A stretch of DNA of 64,000 nt from Streptomyces griseoaurantiacus (GCA_014656015.1 BNBP01000024.1:1-64000), one strand, 5' to 3'. Shown: positions 51,358 through 60,653, counted from the stretch's first letter. Translations and numbers: made by a program. Notes: generated by a model not told the origin, from the sequence alone.

Positions 51358-52752
51358 ATGAACCACACGCCGCACACGCCGAGCACTCCGGGCGCTCCGG
51401 GCGCTCCGGGCGCTCCGGGCGCTCCGGGCACGACGAGTGCTCCGAGCACGACCGGCCGCGCCACGGACGCCGGCCCCGGCACCGAACCCCTCCCGGGTCC
51501 GGGGCCGGCCCGGCGGGCCGCCTCCGCGCTGGCCCTGCGCCTGTGGCGCCGCCGCCGCAGGCGGATCACCTTCCTGCTGCACAACGCGTACGCCATCGGC
51601 GGCACCGTCCGCACCACCTTCAACCTCGCCGCCGCGCTCGCCGAGGAGCACGAGGTGGAGATCGTCTCCATGTCCCGGCACCGGGACACCCCCCGCTTCG
51701 ACCTCGACCCGCGCGTCCGCCTCGTCCCCCTCGTCGACACCCGCCCCGGCAGCCCCGACCTGGACGAGCCCGCGTACGCCCGGCCGGCCGAGGACTTCCC
51801 CGCCGCCGAGAAGCGGCACGGGCAGTACTCCCGCCTCACCGACCTGCGCGTGCGCGCCTACCTCGAGGCCTGCGAGGCCGACGTGCTCATCGGCACCCGG
51901 CCCGGCATCAACGTCTACCTCGCCCGCTTCGGCCCCCGCCGCGCGCTGCGCCTCGCCCAGGAGCACCTGCGGCACGACGCGCACGGCAAACGGCTGCGCG
52001 CCGTACTCGCCCGGCACTACCGGTCCATGGACGCGGTGGTGACGATGACCGAGGCCGACGCGCGGGTCTACCGGCGGCGGATGCCGCTGCCCGGGGTACG
52101 GGTGGTGCCGGTGCCGAACATCGTGCCGCCGGTGGACGTGCCGCCCTCCGAGGGCACCTCGAAGGTGATCGCGGCGGCCGGGCGGCTCGCCCCCGGCAAG
52201 CGCTTCGACCTCCTCCTGGAGGCCTTCGCGACGGTCGCCGCCAAAGAGCCCGACTGGGAGCTGCGGATTTACGGCGGCGGCAGCGCCCAGGGGGAGCTCC
52301 AGAGCCTCATCGACGGCCTCGGGCTCACCGGGCGGGCCCGGCTGCTGGGACCGCGCACCCCGATCGAGGCGGAGTTCGCGCGGGCGTCCCTGGTGGTCAG
52401 CGCCTCGGACGCGGAGTCCTTCGGGATGACCCTCGTGGAGGCGATGCGCTGCGGGGTACCGGTGATCAGCACGGACTGCCCGCTCGGCCCCGCCGAGATC
52501 GTCACCGACGGCGTCGACGGCCGCCTCGTCCCCGTCGGCGACGCCCCGGCACTCGCCGACGCGATCCTCGACCTCATCGCGGACGACACCCTGCGCCGTC
52601 GCATGGCCGAGGCCGCCCTCGAGAGCGCCCACCGCTACGACCCCGCCCCGATCGTGGCCCGCTACGACCAGCTCTTCGCCACCCTGCGCCTGGGCCGCGC
52701 GTACCGCGGAGTGCGCCGCCGTCTGCGCCGCCTGCGCCGGCTCGTCCGCTGA
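51358..52752 (+). CDS. GT4-family glycosyltransferase with collagen-like N-terminal tail
   Basis: 464 residues from the ATG at 51358. GT-B fold: RRITFLLHNAYAIGGTVRTT near residue 70 as acceptor-side start, IAAAGRLAPGKRFDLLLEAF, and the donor-site E-x7-E in ASDAESFGMTLVEAMRCGVP. It uses a nucleotide sugar; the acceptor is unknown, possibly a cell-surface glycan. Residues about 10-25 are a GAP triplet repeat encoded by at least four 9-bp tandem units (about 51391-51428). The Arg-rich C-terminus (RRRLRRLRRLVR) may bind membrane. Confidence 0.88.
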   Translation: MNHTPHTPSTPGAPGAPGAPGAPGTTSAPSTTGRATDAGPGTEPLPGPGPARRAASALALRLWRRRRRRITFLLHNAYAIGGTVRTTFNLAAALAEEHEVEIVSMSRHRDTPRFDLDPRVRLVPLVDTRPGSPDLDEPAYARPAEDFPAAEKRHGQYSRLTDLRVRAYLEACEADVLIGTRPGINVYLARFGPRRALRLAQEHLRHDAHGKRLRAVLARHYRSMDAVVTMTEADARVYRRRMPLPGVRVVPVPNIVPPVDVPPSEGTSKVIAAAGRLAPGKRFDLLLEAFATVAAKEPDWELRIYGGGSAQGELQSLIDGLGLTGRARLLGPRTPIEAEFARASLVVSASDAESFGMTLVEAMRCGVPVISTDCPLGPAEIVTDGVDGRLVPVGDAPALADAILDLIADDTLRRRMAEAALESAHRYDPAPIVARYDQLFATLRLGRAYRGVRRRLRRLRRLVR

Positions 52753-52773
52753 GGACGGGCCGGGGGGGGGCGG

Positions 52774-53523
52774 CTACCGCCGCAGCGCCGCGAGCCGTTC
52801 GGCGAACGGCACGACGTCCTCCACGGCGGCCCCGGCCGGGGACGCCGCCGGCGCCCGCCGCCGCGCCCCCGCGCCGCCGAGCAGGCCGGCCAGCTCCCCC
52901 GCCGCCCGCTCGATCCGCTCCGCGAGCCCGTCCGCGCCCCAGTCCTCCGAGGCGGCGTACACCGCCGTCGGCACCACGACCGCCCGCAGATACGCGAACA
53001 GCGGCCGCATCGCGTGCTCCAGGACCAGCGAGTGCCGCGCCGAGCCGCCGGTCGCGCCGATCAGCACCGGTGTGCCCGCCAGCGCGTCCTTCTCCATGAC
53101 GTCGAAGAAGGACTTGAAGAGCCCGCTGTACGAGGCCGAGAACACCGGCGTCACCACGATCAGGGCGTCCGCCTCCGTGACCGCCCGGAGCGCCGCGGCC
53201 AGCGAGGGCCCGGGGAAGCCGTTGGTGAAGTGGTGCGCGATCTCGACGGCGAGCTCCCGCAGTTCGACGACCTGGACCTCCACGTTCCGGGAACCGGCCC
53301 CGGACCCGGAGCCGGACGCGGCCCCGTCCGCTCCCTGGGTCACGTCCGTGCGGTCGATCACGTCCGTGCCGCCGGCCCCGTCCCCCGCCGCCCGCCGCAC
53401 GACCGCCGCGGCCAGCCGGTCGCCCAGCAGCCGCGTGGACGAGGGCACGCTCAGCCCCGCCGAGACGAGCACGACCCGCAGGGCGTCCCGCCCCTCCCCG
53501 GCCCGCACGCTCTCCTCACTCAT
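52774..53523 (-). CDS. NAD(P)H-dependent FMN reductase, partner of the adjacent monooxygenase
   Basis: 249 residues with a flavodoxin-like fold: VVLVSAGLSVPSSTRLLGDR for FMN phosphate, VVTPVFSASYSGLFKSFFD and GATGGSARHSLVLEHAMRPL. It should reduce FMN with NAD(P)H for the two-component monooxygenase whose stop codon overlaps its start (ATGA). A Gly/Ser-rich insertion of about 35 residues lies after the first helix. The C-terminus has an Ala/Arg/Gly-rich linker. Confidence 0.88.
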   Translation of the reverse strand: MSEESVRAGEGRDALRVVLVSAGLSVPSSTRLLGDRLAAAVVRRAAGDGAGGTDVIDRTDVTQGADGAASGSGSGAGSRNVEVQVVELRELAVEIAHHFTNGFPGPSLAAALRAVTEADALIVVTPVFSASYSGLFKSFFDVMEKDALAGTPVLIGATGGSARHSLVLEHAMRPLFAYLRAVVVPTAVYAASEDWGADGLAERIERAAGELAGLLGGAGARRRAPAASPAGAAVEDVVPFAERLAALRR

Positions 53524-54632
53524 ACCGTGCTCACACCTTCCGTCCGTTCCCGCCCCGTGTCCTTCGCCGCCGCGACCAGCGAGGCGTGCTCCGGCGCGTC
53601 CGGCACCCCCGCCGGGCGCCGCGCGGCGAACTCCTTGCGCAGCACCGGCACGACCTCCTCGCCGAGCATGTCGAGCTGCTCCAGGACGGTCTTCAGCGGC
53701 AGCCCCGCGTGGTCCATGAGGAAGAGCTGGCGCTGGTAGTCGCCCGCGTACTCGCGGAAGGACAGCGTCCGCTCGATGACCTGCTGCGGCGAGCCGACGG
53801 TGAGCGGGGTCTGCTCGGTGAAGTCCTCCAGGGAGGGCCCGTGCCCGTACACCGGCGCGTTGTCGAAGTAGGGGCGGAACTCGCGGACCGCGTCCTGGGA
53901 GTTCTTCCGCATGAAGACCTGCCCACCGAGGCCGACGATCGCCTGCTCGGGCGTGCCGTGCCCGTAGTGCGCGTACCGGGCCCGGTACAGCTCGACCATC
54001 CGCTTGGTGTGGTCGGCGGGCCAGAAGATGTTGTTGTGGAAGAAGCCGTCGCCGTAGTACGCGGCCTGTTCGGCGATCTCCGGGGAGCGGATGGAGCCGT
54101 GCCAGACGAAGGGCGGCACGCCGTCCAGCGGGCGCGGGGTGGAGGTGAAGCCCTGCAGCGGTGTGCGGAAGGTCCCCTCCCAGTCGACGACGTCCTCGCG
54201 CCACAGCCGGTGCAGCAGGGCGTAGTTCTCCACCGCCAGGTTGATGCCCTGGCGGATGTCCTGCCCGAACCAGGGATAGACGGGGCCGGTGTTGCCGCGG
54301 CCCATCATCAGGTCGACCCGGCCGTCGGCCAGGTGCTGGAGCATCGCGAAGTCCTCGGCGATCTTCACCGGGTCGTTGGTGGTGATCAGCGTGGTGGAGG
54401 TGGAGAGGATCAGCCGCTCGGTGCGGGCGGCAATGTAGCCGAGCATCGTGGTCGGCGAGGACGGCACGAAGGGCGGGTTGTGGTGCTCGCCGGTCGCGAA
54501 GACGTCGAGGCCCACCTCCTCGGCCTTCAGGGCGAGGGCGACCATGGCCTTGATGCGCTCGCGCTCGGTGGGCGTGCGCCCGGTGGTCGGGTCGGGGGTG
54601 ACATCCCCGACGCTGAAGATCCCGAACTGCAT
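53520..54632 (-). CDS. LLM-class flavin-dependent monooxygenase
   Basis: 370 residues with the luciferase-like TIM-barrel motifs: MQFGIFSVGD, GLDVFATGEHHNPPFVPSSP, DGRVDLMMGRGNTGPVYPWF and GSPQQVIERTLSF. It probably oxidises a small organic substrate with reduced FMN from the overlapping reductase. GGAGGG precedes the ATG at 54632. Expression is likely controlled at the palindrome overlapping the -10 region (54653-54670). Confidence 0.9.
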   Translation of the reverse strand: MQFGIFSVGDVTPDPTTGRTPTERERIKAMVALALKAEEVGLDVFATGEHHNPPFVPSSPTTMLGYIAARTERLILSTSTTLITTNDPVKIAEDFAMLQHLADGRVDLMMGRGNTGPVYPWFGQDIRQGINLAVENYALLHRLWREDVVDWEGTFRTPLQGFTSTPRPLDGVPPFVWHGSIRSPEIAEQAAYYGDGFFHNNIFWPADHTKRMVELYRARYAHYGHGTPEQAIVGLGGQVFMRKNSQDAVREFRPYFDNAPVYGHGPSLEDFTEQTPLTVGSPQQVIERTLSFREYAGDYQRQLFLMDHAGLPLKTVLEQLDMLGEEVVPVLRKEFAARRPAGVPDAPEHASLVAAAKDTGRERTEGVSTV

Positions 54633-54652
54633 GGCCGCTCACCCTCCAGGTT

Positions 54653-54670
54653 GTTGACGCTTCAACTATA
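54653..54670 (-). promoter_or_regulatory. -10 box TATAGT overlapping palindrome GTTGA-n4-TCAAC
   Basis: On the minus strand TATAGT occupies 54670-54665, and the 14-bp palindrome GTTGAAGCGTCAAC occupies 54666-54653. It sits immediately upstream of the monooxygenase leader. A repressor bound here would block the -10/start region, the usual MarR-type arrangement. No regulator gene is adjacent. Confidence 0.5.
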
Positions 54671-54851
54671 CCCTTCCAACGATGCCCCGCACCCTCGTAT
54701 TCCGTCGGCGTCCGTCCGCCCCGGGCCCCGGCACCACCCCACATCCACCCGAACCGGGCCGCCTATCCTGACGAGGTCGCACACCCGTACCCACCGCGTA
54801 CCCCTCCCGCCCGCCCCCCGTCACCCGCCCCACACCGCGCAGGAGCACCCC

Positions 54852-55616
54852 ATGACCTCCACCGCCTCCCGCATCGCCGTCGTCACCGGCGCGAGCAGTG
54901 GGATCGGTGCCGCGACGGCCCGGCAGCTCGCCGCCGCCGGTCACCGCGTCGTCCTCACCGCCCGCCGCAAGGACCGCATCGAGGCACTCGCCGCGGAACT
55001 GACCGCGGCCGGCCACTCCGCGACGGCCTACGCCCTCGACGTCACCGACCGCGCGGCGGTGGACGAGTTCGCCACCGCCTTCCCCACCCTCGGCCTCCTG
55101 GTCAACAACGCGGGCGGCGCCCTCGGCCTGGACCCGGTCGCCACCGGGGACCCCGAGGACTGGCGCCGGATGTACGAGACGAACGTCCTCGGCACCCTGC
55201 ACATGACCCAGGCCATGCTCCCCGCGCTCACCGCGAGCGGCGACGGCACCGTGGTCGTCGTCTCCTCCACCGCCGGCCACGGCACCTACGAGGGCGGCGC
55301 GGGCTACGCCGCCGCCAAGCACGGCGCCCACGTCCTGGCCGAGACGCTGCGCCTGGAGATCGTCGGCACCCCGGTCCGGGTGATCGAGGTCGCCCCCGGC
55401 ATGGTCAAGACCGACGAGTTCGCCCTGACCCGTTTCGCGGGCGACGAGACGAAGGCCGCCAAGGTCTACGAGGGCGTCGCCGAACCCCTCACCGCCGAGG
55501 ACGTCGCCGAGACGATCACCTGGGCCGTCACCCGCCCCTCCCACGTCAACATCGACCTCCTGGTCGTCCGCCCCCGCGCCCAGGCCTCCAACACGAAGGT
55601 CCACCGGGAGCGGTGA
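54852..55616 (+). CDS. Short-chain dehydrogenase/reductase (YdfG-like)
   Basis: 254 residues. Cofactor loop VTGASSGIGAATARQL, NNAGGALGLDPV, catalytic Ser in VSSTAGHGTYEGG and Tyr/Lys in YAAAKHG. Arg residues in TARRKDRIE suggest NADPH preference. Similar to 3-hydroxy-acid dehydrogenases of the YdfG type; the physiological substrate is unknown. AGGAG lies 6-7 nt before the ATG. It diverges from the monooxygenase operon and ends at a shared bidirectional terminator. Confidence 0.9.
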   Translation: MTSTASRIAVVTGASSGIGAATARQLAAAGHRVVLTARRKDRIEALAAELTAAGHSATAYALDVTDRAAVDEFATAFPTLGLLVNNAGGALGLDPVATGDPEDWRRMYETNVLGTLHMTQAMLPALTASGDGTVVVVSSTAGHGTYEGGAGYAAAKHGAHVLAETLRLEIVGTPVRVIEVAPGMVKTDEFALTRFAGDETKAAKVYEGVAEPLTAEDVAETITWAVTRPSHVNIDLLVVRPRAQASNTKVHRER

Positions 55617-55622
55617 CGCGAA

Positions 55623-55659
55623 GCGGCCCGCGGCCCCGTGAAGGGGAACCGCGGGCCGC
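55623..55659. terminator. Bidirectional terminator between the SDR and rtcB
   Basis: GCGGCCCGCGG (55623-55633) and CCGCGGGCCGC (55649-55659) form a perfect 11-bp stem. A nested CCCC-gtgaa-GGGG hairpin sits inside. It lies between two convergent genes only 68 bp apart. Confidence 0.75.
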
Positions 55660-55684
55660 GGGCAGTCGGGCGGGCCGGTGCGCC

Positions 55685-56878
55685 TCAGCCCTTGACGCAC
55701 ACCACCTGCTTCAGCTTCGCCACGACCTCCACGAGGTCGCGCTGCTGGTCGATGACCTTCTCGATCGGCTTGTAGGCGCCCGGGATCTCGTCCACGACAC
55801 CGGAGTCCTTGCGGCACTCCACGCCCCGCGTCTGGTCCTCCAGGTCCTTCGTCGAGAAGCGGCGCTTCGCCGCGTTGCGGCTCATCCGCCGGCCCGCCCC
55901 GTGCGAGGCCGAGTTGAACGCGGCCTCGTTCCCGAGTCCCTTGACGATGTACGAGCCGGTGCCCATGGAACCCGGGATGATCCCGTACTCGCCGGAGCCG
56001 GCCCGGATCGCGCCCTTGCGGGTGACCAGCAGGTCCATGCCCTCGTACCGCTCCTCCGCCACGTAGTTGTGGTGGCAGGAGATCTCCTGCTCGAAGGTGG
56101 GCCGCGCCTTCTTGAACTCCTTGCGGACGACGTCCTTCAGCAGCGCCATCATCAGGGTGCGGTTGTACTTCGCGTACTCCTGGGCCCAGAACAGGTCGTT
56201 GCGGTACGCCGCCATCTGCGGGGTGTCCGCGACGAAGACGGCGAGGTCGCGGTCGACCAGGCCCTGGTTGTGCGCGAGCTTCTGGGCCACGCCGATGTGG
56301 TGCTCGGCCAGCTCCTTGCCGATGTTCCGGGAGCCGGAGTGCAACATGAGCCAAACAGAGCCGGTCGAATCCGTGCAGACTTCGACAAAGTGGTTTCCTC
56401 CGCCGAGCGTTCCCATCTGCTTCGTGGCACGCTCCTGACGGAACTTGACCGCCTCCGCGACCCCGCCGAACCGCTCCCAGAACCCCTCCCACCCCGCCGT
56501 CGCCAGCCCGTGGAAGCGGGAGGGGTCGATCGGGGCCTCGTGCATGCCGCGGCCCACCGGGATGGACTGCTCGATCTTCGAGCGGAGGCGGGAGAGGTCG
56601 CCGGGCAGGTCGTTCGCGGTCAGGGACGTCTTCACGGCCGACATGCCGCAGCCGATGTCCACGCCCACCGCCGCCGGGCAGACCGCGCCCCGCATCGCGA
56701 TGACCGAGCCGACCGTGGCGCCCTTGCCGAAGTGGACGTCCGGCATGACCGCCAGCCCCTTGATCCACGGCAGCGTCGCCACATTGCGCAGCTGTCCCAT
56801 CGCGGCGTCCTCGACCGACGCCGGGTCGGTCCACATCCGGATCGGAACCTTCGCGCCCGGTACCTCGACGTACGACAT
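55685..56878 (-). CDS. rtcB: RtcB-family RNA ligase
   Basis: 397 residues from the ATG at 56878; a GTG at 56890 is an alternative. Metal-site motifs: MPDVHFGKGATVGSVIA, VGVDIGCGMSAV (with the Cys), GTLGGGNHFVEV, MLHSGSRNIGKEL and ISCHHNYV. The guanylylated histidine region is SASHGAGRRMSR. RtcB joins 2',3'-cyclic-phosphate or 3'-phosphate RNA ends to 5'-OH ends using GTP and manganese, repairing or splicing RNA. No RNA cyclase (RtcA) or archease is adjacent. Somewhat shorter than archaeal RtcB, as usual for the bacterial branch. Confidence 0.93.
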   Translation of the reverse strand: MSYVEVPGAKVPIRMWTDPASVEDAAMGQLRNVATLPWIKGLAVMPDVHFGKGATVGSVIAMRGAVCPAAVGVDIGCGMSAVKTSLTANDLPGDLSRLRSKIEQSIPVGRGMHEAPIDPSRFHGLATAGWEGFWERFGGVAEAVKFRQERATKQMGTLGGGNHFVEVCTDSTGSVWLMLHSGSRNIGKELAEHHIGVAQKLAHNQGLVDRDLAVFVADTPQMAAYRNDLFWAQEYAKYNRTLMMALLKDVVRKEFKKARPTFEQEISCHHNYVAEERYEGMDLLVTRKGAIRAGSGEYGIIPGSMGTGSYIVKGLGNEAAFNSASHGAGRRMSRNAAKRRFSTKDLEDQTRGVECRKDSGVVDEIPGAYKPIEKVIDQQRDLVEVVAKLKQVVCVKG

Positions 56879-57126
56879 GCCGTCCCCCACTCCTCTTACT
56901 TCCCCGAATCTTCCGCGCGTTTCCCCATGAACGACGCGAAGGCATCAAAGCGCAAAAACCGTCGCCAAGATCGGCGTACCGGACAGCGGACCGGCGTCCA
57001 CGGCAGCGCGTGCGATAGACATTGTCCGCAGGGGCACCCACCGCGCGGCAACCGAATAACCGCAGGGCACGCCCCGCCCCGCCCGCCGGACCCGGCCCGG
57101 GGAACCCGAGGAGAGGAGCCTGAACC

Positions 57127-57990
57127 GTGCAGCGGAAGGCGTACGTCCCGGCCGCCGTCGCGCTCCTCGCGGCCCTGCTCGCCGCCTGCACCGGCGGCTC
57201 CGGCGACGGCTCGGCCCAGGACGACAAGGCCGGCGGCTCCGCCACGTCCACCCCGGTCGCGCAGCCCGGCAAGTACAGCACCCTCTCCGACGCCTGCACC
57301 GTGCCGGACAGCGAGGAACTCGAGGCGCTGCTGCCGGGGTTGAAGCTGCTGACGGACGAGGAGCAGCGCGAGAAGGCCTACGACGGCACCGCGACTCTCA
57401 CCTACGACAACGACCGTCGTTCCGGCTGCCGTTGGAAGGCCGAGTCGGACGCGGCCTCGGACCAGCTCTACATCGACTTCGAGCGGGTCGTGTCCTACGA
57501 CGCCTCGGTCAGCGACGACGACAGCGCGGCGCGGGTCTTCGACGAGAAGGCGGAGGCGGCGGACATCCCCCGCGACGGTGCCGTCACCTCCGTCGGCCCC
57601 TCCTCCACGTCCTCGGCCTCCGCCGAGAACGGCAAGAACTCCAAGGACGCCAAGGGTTCCAAGGGCGCGAAGGGCGCCGACGGGGCCGAGGCCGCCAAGG
57701 GGCCGGGCAACTCCGGTTCCGGGAGCCCGGACCCCTCCTCCGGCTCCTCCTCCTCGGCGAGCGTGCTGCCGCGTCTGCTCGACGGCCTGGGTGACGAGGC
57801 CTTCCTCGACGACGCGCTGAGTCCCACCCAGCAGCGCACGGTGACTGTGGTGTTCCGCACGTCCAACGTGCTCGTGACGGTCCAGTACGAGGAGCAGCCG
57901 ACGCGTACCGGCACGGTCGCCGGAAGCGAGGAAATGCAGGACAGGGCCCAGAATCTGGCGCGGCAACTGGCCGGTTCCTTCAAGGGGTAG
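57127..57990 (+). CDS. DUF3558-type lipoprotein 1
   Basis: 287 residues from a GTG. A signal peptide ends with lipobox LLAACTGGSG. The extracytoplasmic domain has TLSDACTVPDSEELEALLPG and SGCRWKAES, a Cys pair typical of DUF3558, followed by YIDFERVVSYD. A Lys/Gly/Ala/Ser-rich linker (GKNSKDAKGSKGAKGADG) interrupts the domain. The function is unknown. A similar lipoprotein follows 121 bp downstream, so the pair arose by duplication or acts together. Confidence 0.8.
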   Translation: MQRKAYVPAAVALLAALLAACTGGSGDGSAQDDKAGGSATSTPVAQPGKYSTLSDACTVPDSEELEALLPGLKLLTDEEQREKAYDGTATLTYDNDRRSGCRWKAESDAASDQLYIDFERVVSYDASVSDDDSAARVFDEKAEAADIPRDGAVTSVGPSSTSSASAENGKNSKDAKGSKGAKGADGAEAAKGPGNSGSGSPDPSSGSSSSASVLPRLLDGLGDEAFLDDALSPTQQRTVTVVFRTSNVLVTVQYEEQPTRTGTVAGSEEMQDRAQNLARQLAGSFKG

Positions 57991-58111
57991 CCGCTTCCCG
58001 GCGGACGTCGGGGCCCGGGGAGGAAGCGCCCGAACCGGAACCGCGGGCTGTTCCCACCGCGTACCGTGGCCCCTCGGACCCGTTCGACCGCACGCACGAA
58101 GCACGAGCGCC

Positions 58112-59137
58112 ATGAGTGAAGGAACCATGCACCGACCTGCACAGCGAGACCGTCGAGAGCAGTCGCCCGCGGACGGCGCGGGGCACCAGGGGCACGGCCC
58201 GGGGGCCGGGCGCCGGCCCGGCCGGCTGCTGTGGGGCGCGGCTGTCGTCGTTCCGGCGATGCTGATCGCCGCGGGCTGCTCCTCCGGCTCGTCCGAGGAC
58301 GGCGGCGACACCGACGCCAAGAAGCCGGCGGCGAGTGCGACCGCGTCGGACTCCGCGTCCTCCTCGCCGCCGGCGGTGCGCGAGGCGGCGTACGCGAAGC
58401 TGCCGGACGCGTGTGCCGTGCTGGCGAAGAAGACCCTGGAGGACCTGGTCCCGAAGGATGTGAAGGGCAAGGCGGGCTCGTCCGACGACACGGACACCCG
58501 AGCGAACTGCTCCTGGGACAGCCTCGACAACAACGGGGTGAAGGGCTCGCAGTTCCGCTGGCTGAACGTGGCGATGCTGCGCTTCGACTCGGACGCCTCG
58601 CGGGGCGAGGGCGACAAGCGGGCGCAGGAGTACTACACCAAGCAGGTCGCCGACGCGCAGGCGGTCGAGGGCGCGAAGAAGGCGAAGACGGAGCCGGTGC
58701 CGGGCACGGGCGACGAGGCGACGCTGGTGCGGTACGACCTGAAGAAGAAGGAGGGCGTCTTCAAGCAGCAGACGGTCGTCACGCGCGTGGAGAACGTGGT
58801 CCTCACGCTGGACTACAACGGCGCGGGCCTGGCCGGCGACAAGACGCCGGACGCCGACGGTCTGGTGAAGCTGGCGAAGAAGGCGGCCAAGGAGGCGGTG
58901 GCCTCCGTGGCCTCGGCGAACAAGGGCGGCGGCTCGGACGGCGGTTCCTCGCCGGACGCGTCGAAGTCCTCGTCGGATTCGAAGGACTCCAAGGGCTCCA
59001 AGGACTCCAAGGACGCGAAGGGCTCGAAGGACTCCACGCAGGCCAAGGACTCCGGGGACTCCGGGGACGAGAAGGATTCCGGCGGGAAGTCCGCGCCCTC
59101 GGCCGGAGCCTCGCTCAAGTCGGCCGCCGACAGCTGA
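58112..59137 (+). CDS. DUF3558-type lipoprotein 2 with KDS-rich tail
   Basis: 341 residues from the ATG at 58112; the ATG at 58127 has a closer AAGGA. The lipobox is MLIAAGCSSG. The domain core, YAKLPDACAVLAKKTLEDLV then RANCSWDSLDNN, parallels the neighbouring lipoprotein, with the same Cys pair. Unlike it, the last ~80 residues are a Ser/Asp/Lys repeat (SKDSKGSKDSKDAKGSKDS), probably a disordered, wall-spanning tail. The function is unknown. It ends at a strong terminator. Confidence 0.8.
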   Translation: MSEGTMHRPAQRDRREQSPADGAGHQGHGPGAGRRPGRLLWGAAVVVPAMLIAAGCSSGSSEDGGDTDAKKPAASATASDSASSSPPAVREAAYAKLPDACAVLAKKTLEDLVPKDVKGKAGSSDDTDTRANCSWDSLDNNGVKGSQFRWLNVAMLRFDSDASRGEGDKRAQEYYTKQVADAQAVEGAKKAKTEPVPGTGDEATLVRYDLKKKEGVFKQQTVVTRVENVVLTLDYNGAGLAGDKTPDADGLVKLAKKAAKEAVASVASANKGGGSDGGSSPDASKSSSDSKDSKGSKDSKDAKGSKDSTQAKDSGDSGDEKDSGGKSAPSAGASLKSAADS

Positions 59138-59155
59138 GGTCGCGCGCACGTCGAG

Positions 59156-59186
59156 GGGCCCGGTCCGGCGCGGACCGGGCCCTTCG
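59156..59186 (+). terminator. Terminator after the DUF3558 pair
   Basis: GGGCCCGGTCC (59156-59166) and GGACCGGGCCC (59172-59182) form a perfect 11-bp stem with a GGCGC loop, followed by TTCG. Confidence 0.75.
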
Positions 59187-59285
59187 CGTACCGGTTCCCG
59201 GCAGCTTCCGGACCGGAGGCTCGAACACCCGCACATGTGTGCCACTCTGTTCCGCGCAACAACACGCACAGGGAGGGGAGTCAGG

Positions 59286-60623
59286 GTGGCCGCGCCACTG
59301 AAGCTGACACGGATGCACCGGGTGCTCATCGGCGTGGTCGTCACCGGTGCCGTCATCATCGCCGGTATCGGCTTCGCGGGTTCGTACGCGGCCGTGCGGG
59401 AGCTCGCGCTGGAGAAGGGCTTCGGGAACTTCAGTTACGTCTTCCCGATCGGCATCGACGCGGGCATCTGCGTGCTGCTCGCGCTGGACCTGCTGCTGAC
59501 CTGGATCCGCATACCCTTCCCGCTGCTGCGCCAGACGGCGTGGGTGCTGACGGCGGCGACGATCGCGTTCAACGGCGCGGCGGCCTGGCCGGACCCGCTG
59601 GGCGTGGGCATGCACGCGGTGATCCCCGTGCTGTTCGTGGTGTCGGTGGAGGCGGCCCGGCACGCGGTCGGGCGGATCGCCGACATCACGGCCGACAAGC
59701 ACATGGAGGGCGTGCGGCTGACCCGCTGGCTGCTCTCCCCGCTGCCGACGTTCCTGCTGTGGCGGCGGATGAAGCTGTGGGAGCTGCGCTCGTACGAGCA
59801 GGTGATCAAGCTGGAGCAGGAGCGGCTGGTCTACCAGGCGCGGCTGCGCTCGCGTTTCGGCCGGGCGTGGCGGCGCAAGGCCCCGGTGGAGTCGCTGATG
59901 CCGCTGCGGCTGGCCCGGTACGGGGTGCCGCTGGCGCAGACGGCGCCCTCGGGTCTGGCGGCGGCGGGCATCGAGCCCGCGGTGCTGCCACCGGTGTCCC
60001 TCGCCTCCTCGGCGGTGGAGCAGGGGGCGGGTGAGGCCGCCCTCGCGGGTGCGGGCCCGGACGCCGGCCGGCGGCCCGAGCTGGCGGGCGGCGCCGGGCA
60101 GCCGGGCGGTCCCGGGCCGGCGCAGGCCGCGGGGTTCGAGGCGTACGAGGGTCCGGAGGGCTTCGAGGGCTACGAGGAGCAGTTGCCGCCCGATGTCCAG
60201 GGCGAGCAGAGCCCGTGGTTCCGGCCGCCGCGCGACATCCCCTACCAGGGGGGCTATGACCCCTCGTACGACCCGGCGTACGGCCCCGAGGACCAGTACG
60301 GGCAGTGGTACGAGGAGCAGCCGCCGGAGCAGTTCGAGGCGCCGGCGCCGGAGGAGACGGGGAGCTTCCCGATCCCGGCGGGGCCGAACCGGACGCGGGA
60401 GCTGGGCGAGGGCGGCGCGTCCCCGGCCGCGGAGCCGGACGAGGACGCGTACTACCAGGTGTTCAAGCAGTCGATCAACGGGAGCTACCCGACGCCGCGG
60501 GAGTTCGGCGACAACGTGGAGGCCGAGTTCGGCAACCGTCTGGCGGGCGAGGAGACGAAGCGGCTGGTGTCGCGCTTCACCAACCGCCACACGGCGGAGC
60601 TGGAGGACGACCACATCGCCTGA
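59286..60623 (+). CDS. DUF2637 (SpdB-like) membrane protein
   Basis: 445 residues from a GTG with AGGGAGGGGAG upstream. Four membrane helices occupy about residues 10-150 (LIGVVVTGAVIIAGIGFAGS, YVFPIGIDAGICVLLALDLL). A basic cytoplasmic segment (about 170-215) and a Pro/Gly/Tyr/Glu-rich disordered region (about 250-380) follow. The conserved C-terminus is YYQVFKQSINGSYPTPREFG then EETKRLVSRF. DUF2637 proteins include plasmid-spread SpdB2-like proteins and widespread chromosomal homologues; this one, beside lysS, looks chromosomal. The function is unknown. Confidence 0.82.
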   Translation: MAAPLKLTRMHRVLIGVVVTGAVIIAGIGFAGSYAAVRELALEKGFGNFSYVFPIGIDAGICVLLALDLLLTWIRIPFPLLRQTAWVLTAATIAFNGAAAWPDPLGVGMHAVIPVLFVVSVEAARHAVGRIADITADKHMEGVRLTRWLLSPLPTFLLWRRMKLWELRSYEQVIKLEQERLVYQARLRSRFGRAWRRKAPVESLMPLRLARYGVPLAQTAPSGLAAAGIEPAVLPPVSLASSAVEQGAGEAALAGAGPDAGRRPELAGGAGQPGGPGPAQAAGFEAYEGPEGFEGYEEQLPPDVQGEQSPWFRPPRDIPYQGGYDPSYDPAYGPEDQYGQWYEEQPPEQFEAPAPEETGSFPIPAGPNRTRELGEGGASPAAEPDEDAYYQVFKQSINGSYPTPREFGDNVEAEFGNRLAGEETKRLVSRFTNRHTAELEDDHIA

Positions 60624-60653
60624 GCCCGACGGCGACGGCGGTGAGCGAGGTTC

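Noticed and set aside
51391..51428. 9-bp tandem repeats as a regulatory or mobile repeat
   Set aside because: They are in frame and encode the GAP triplets at the N-terminus of the glycosyltransferase, so coding low complexity explains them.
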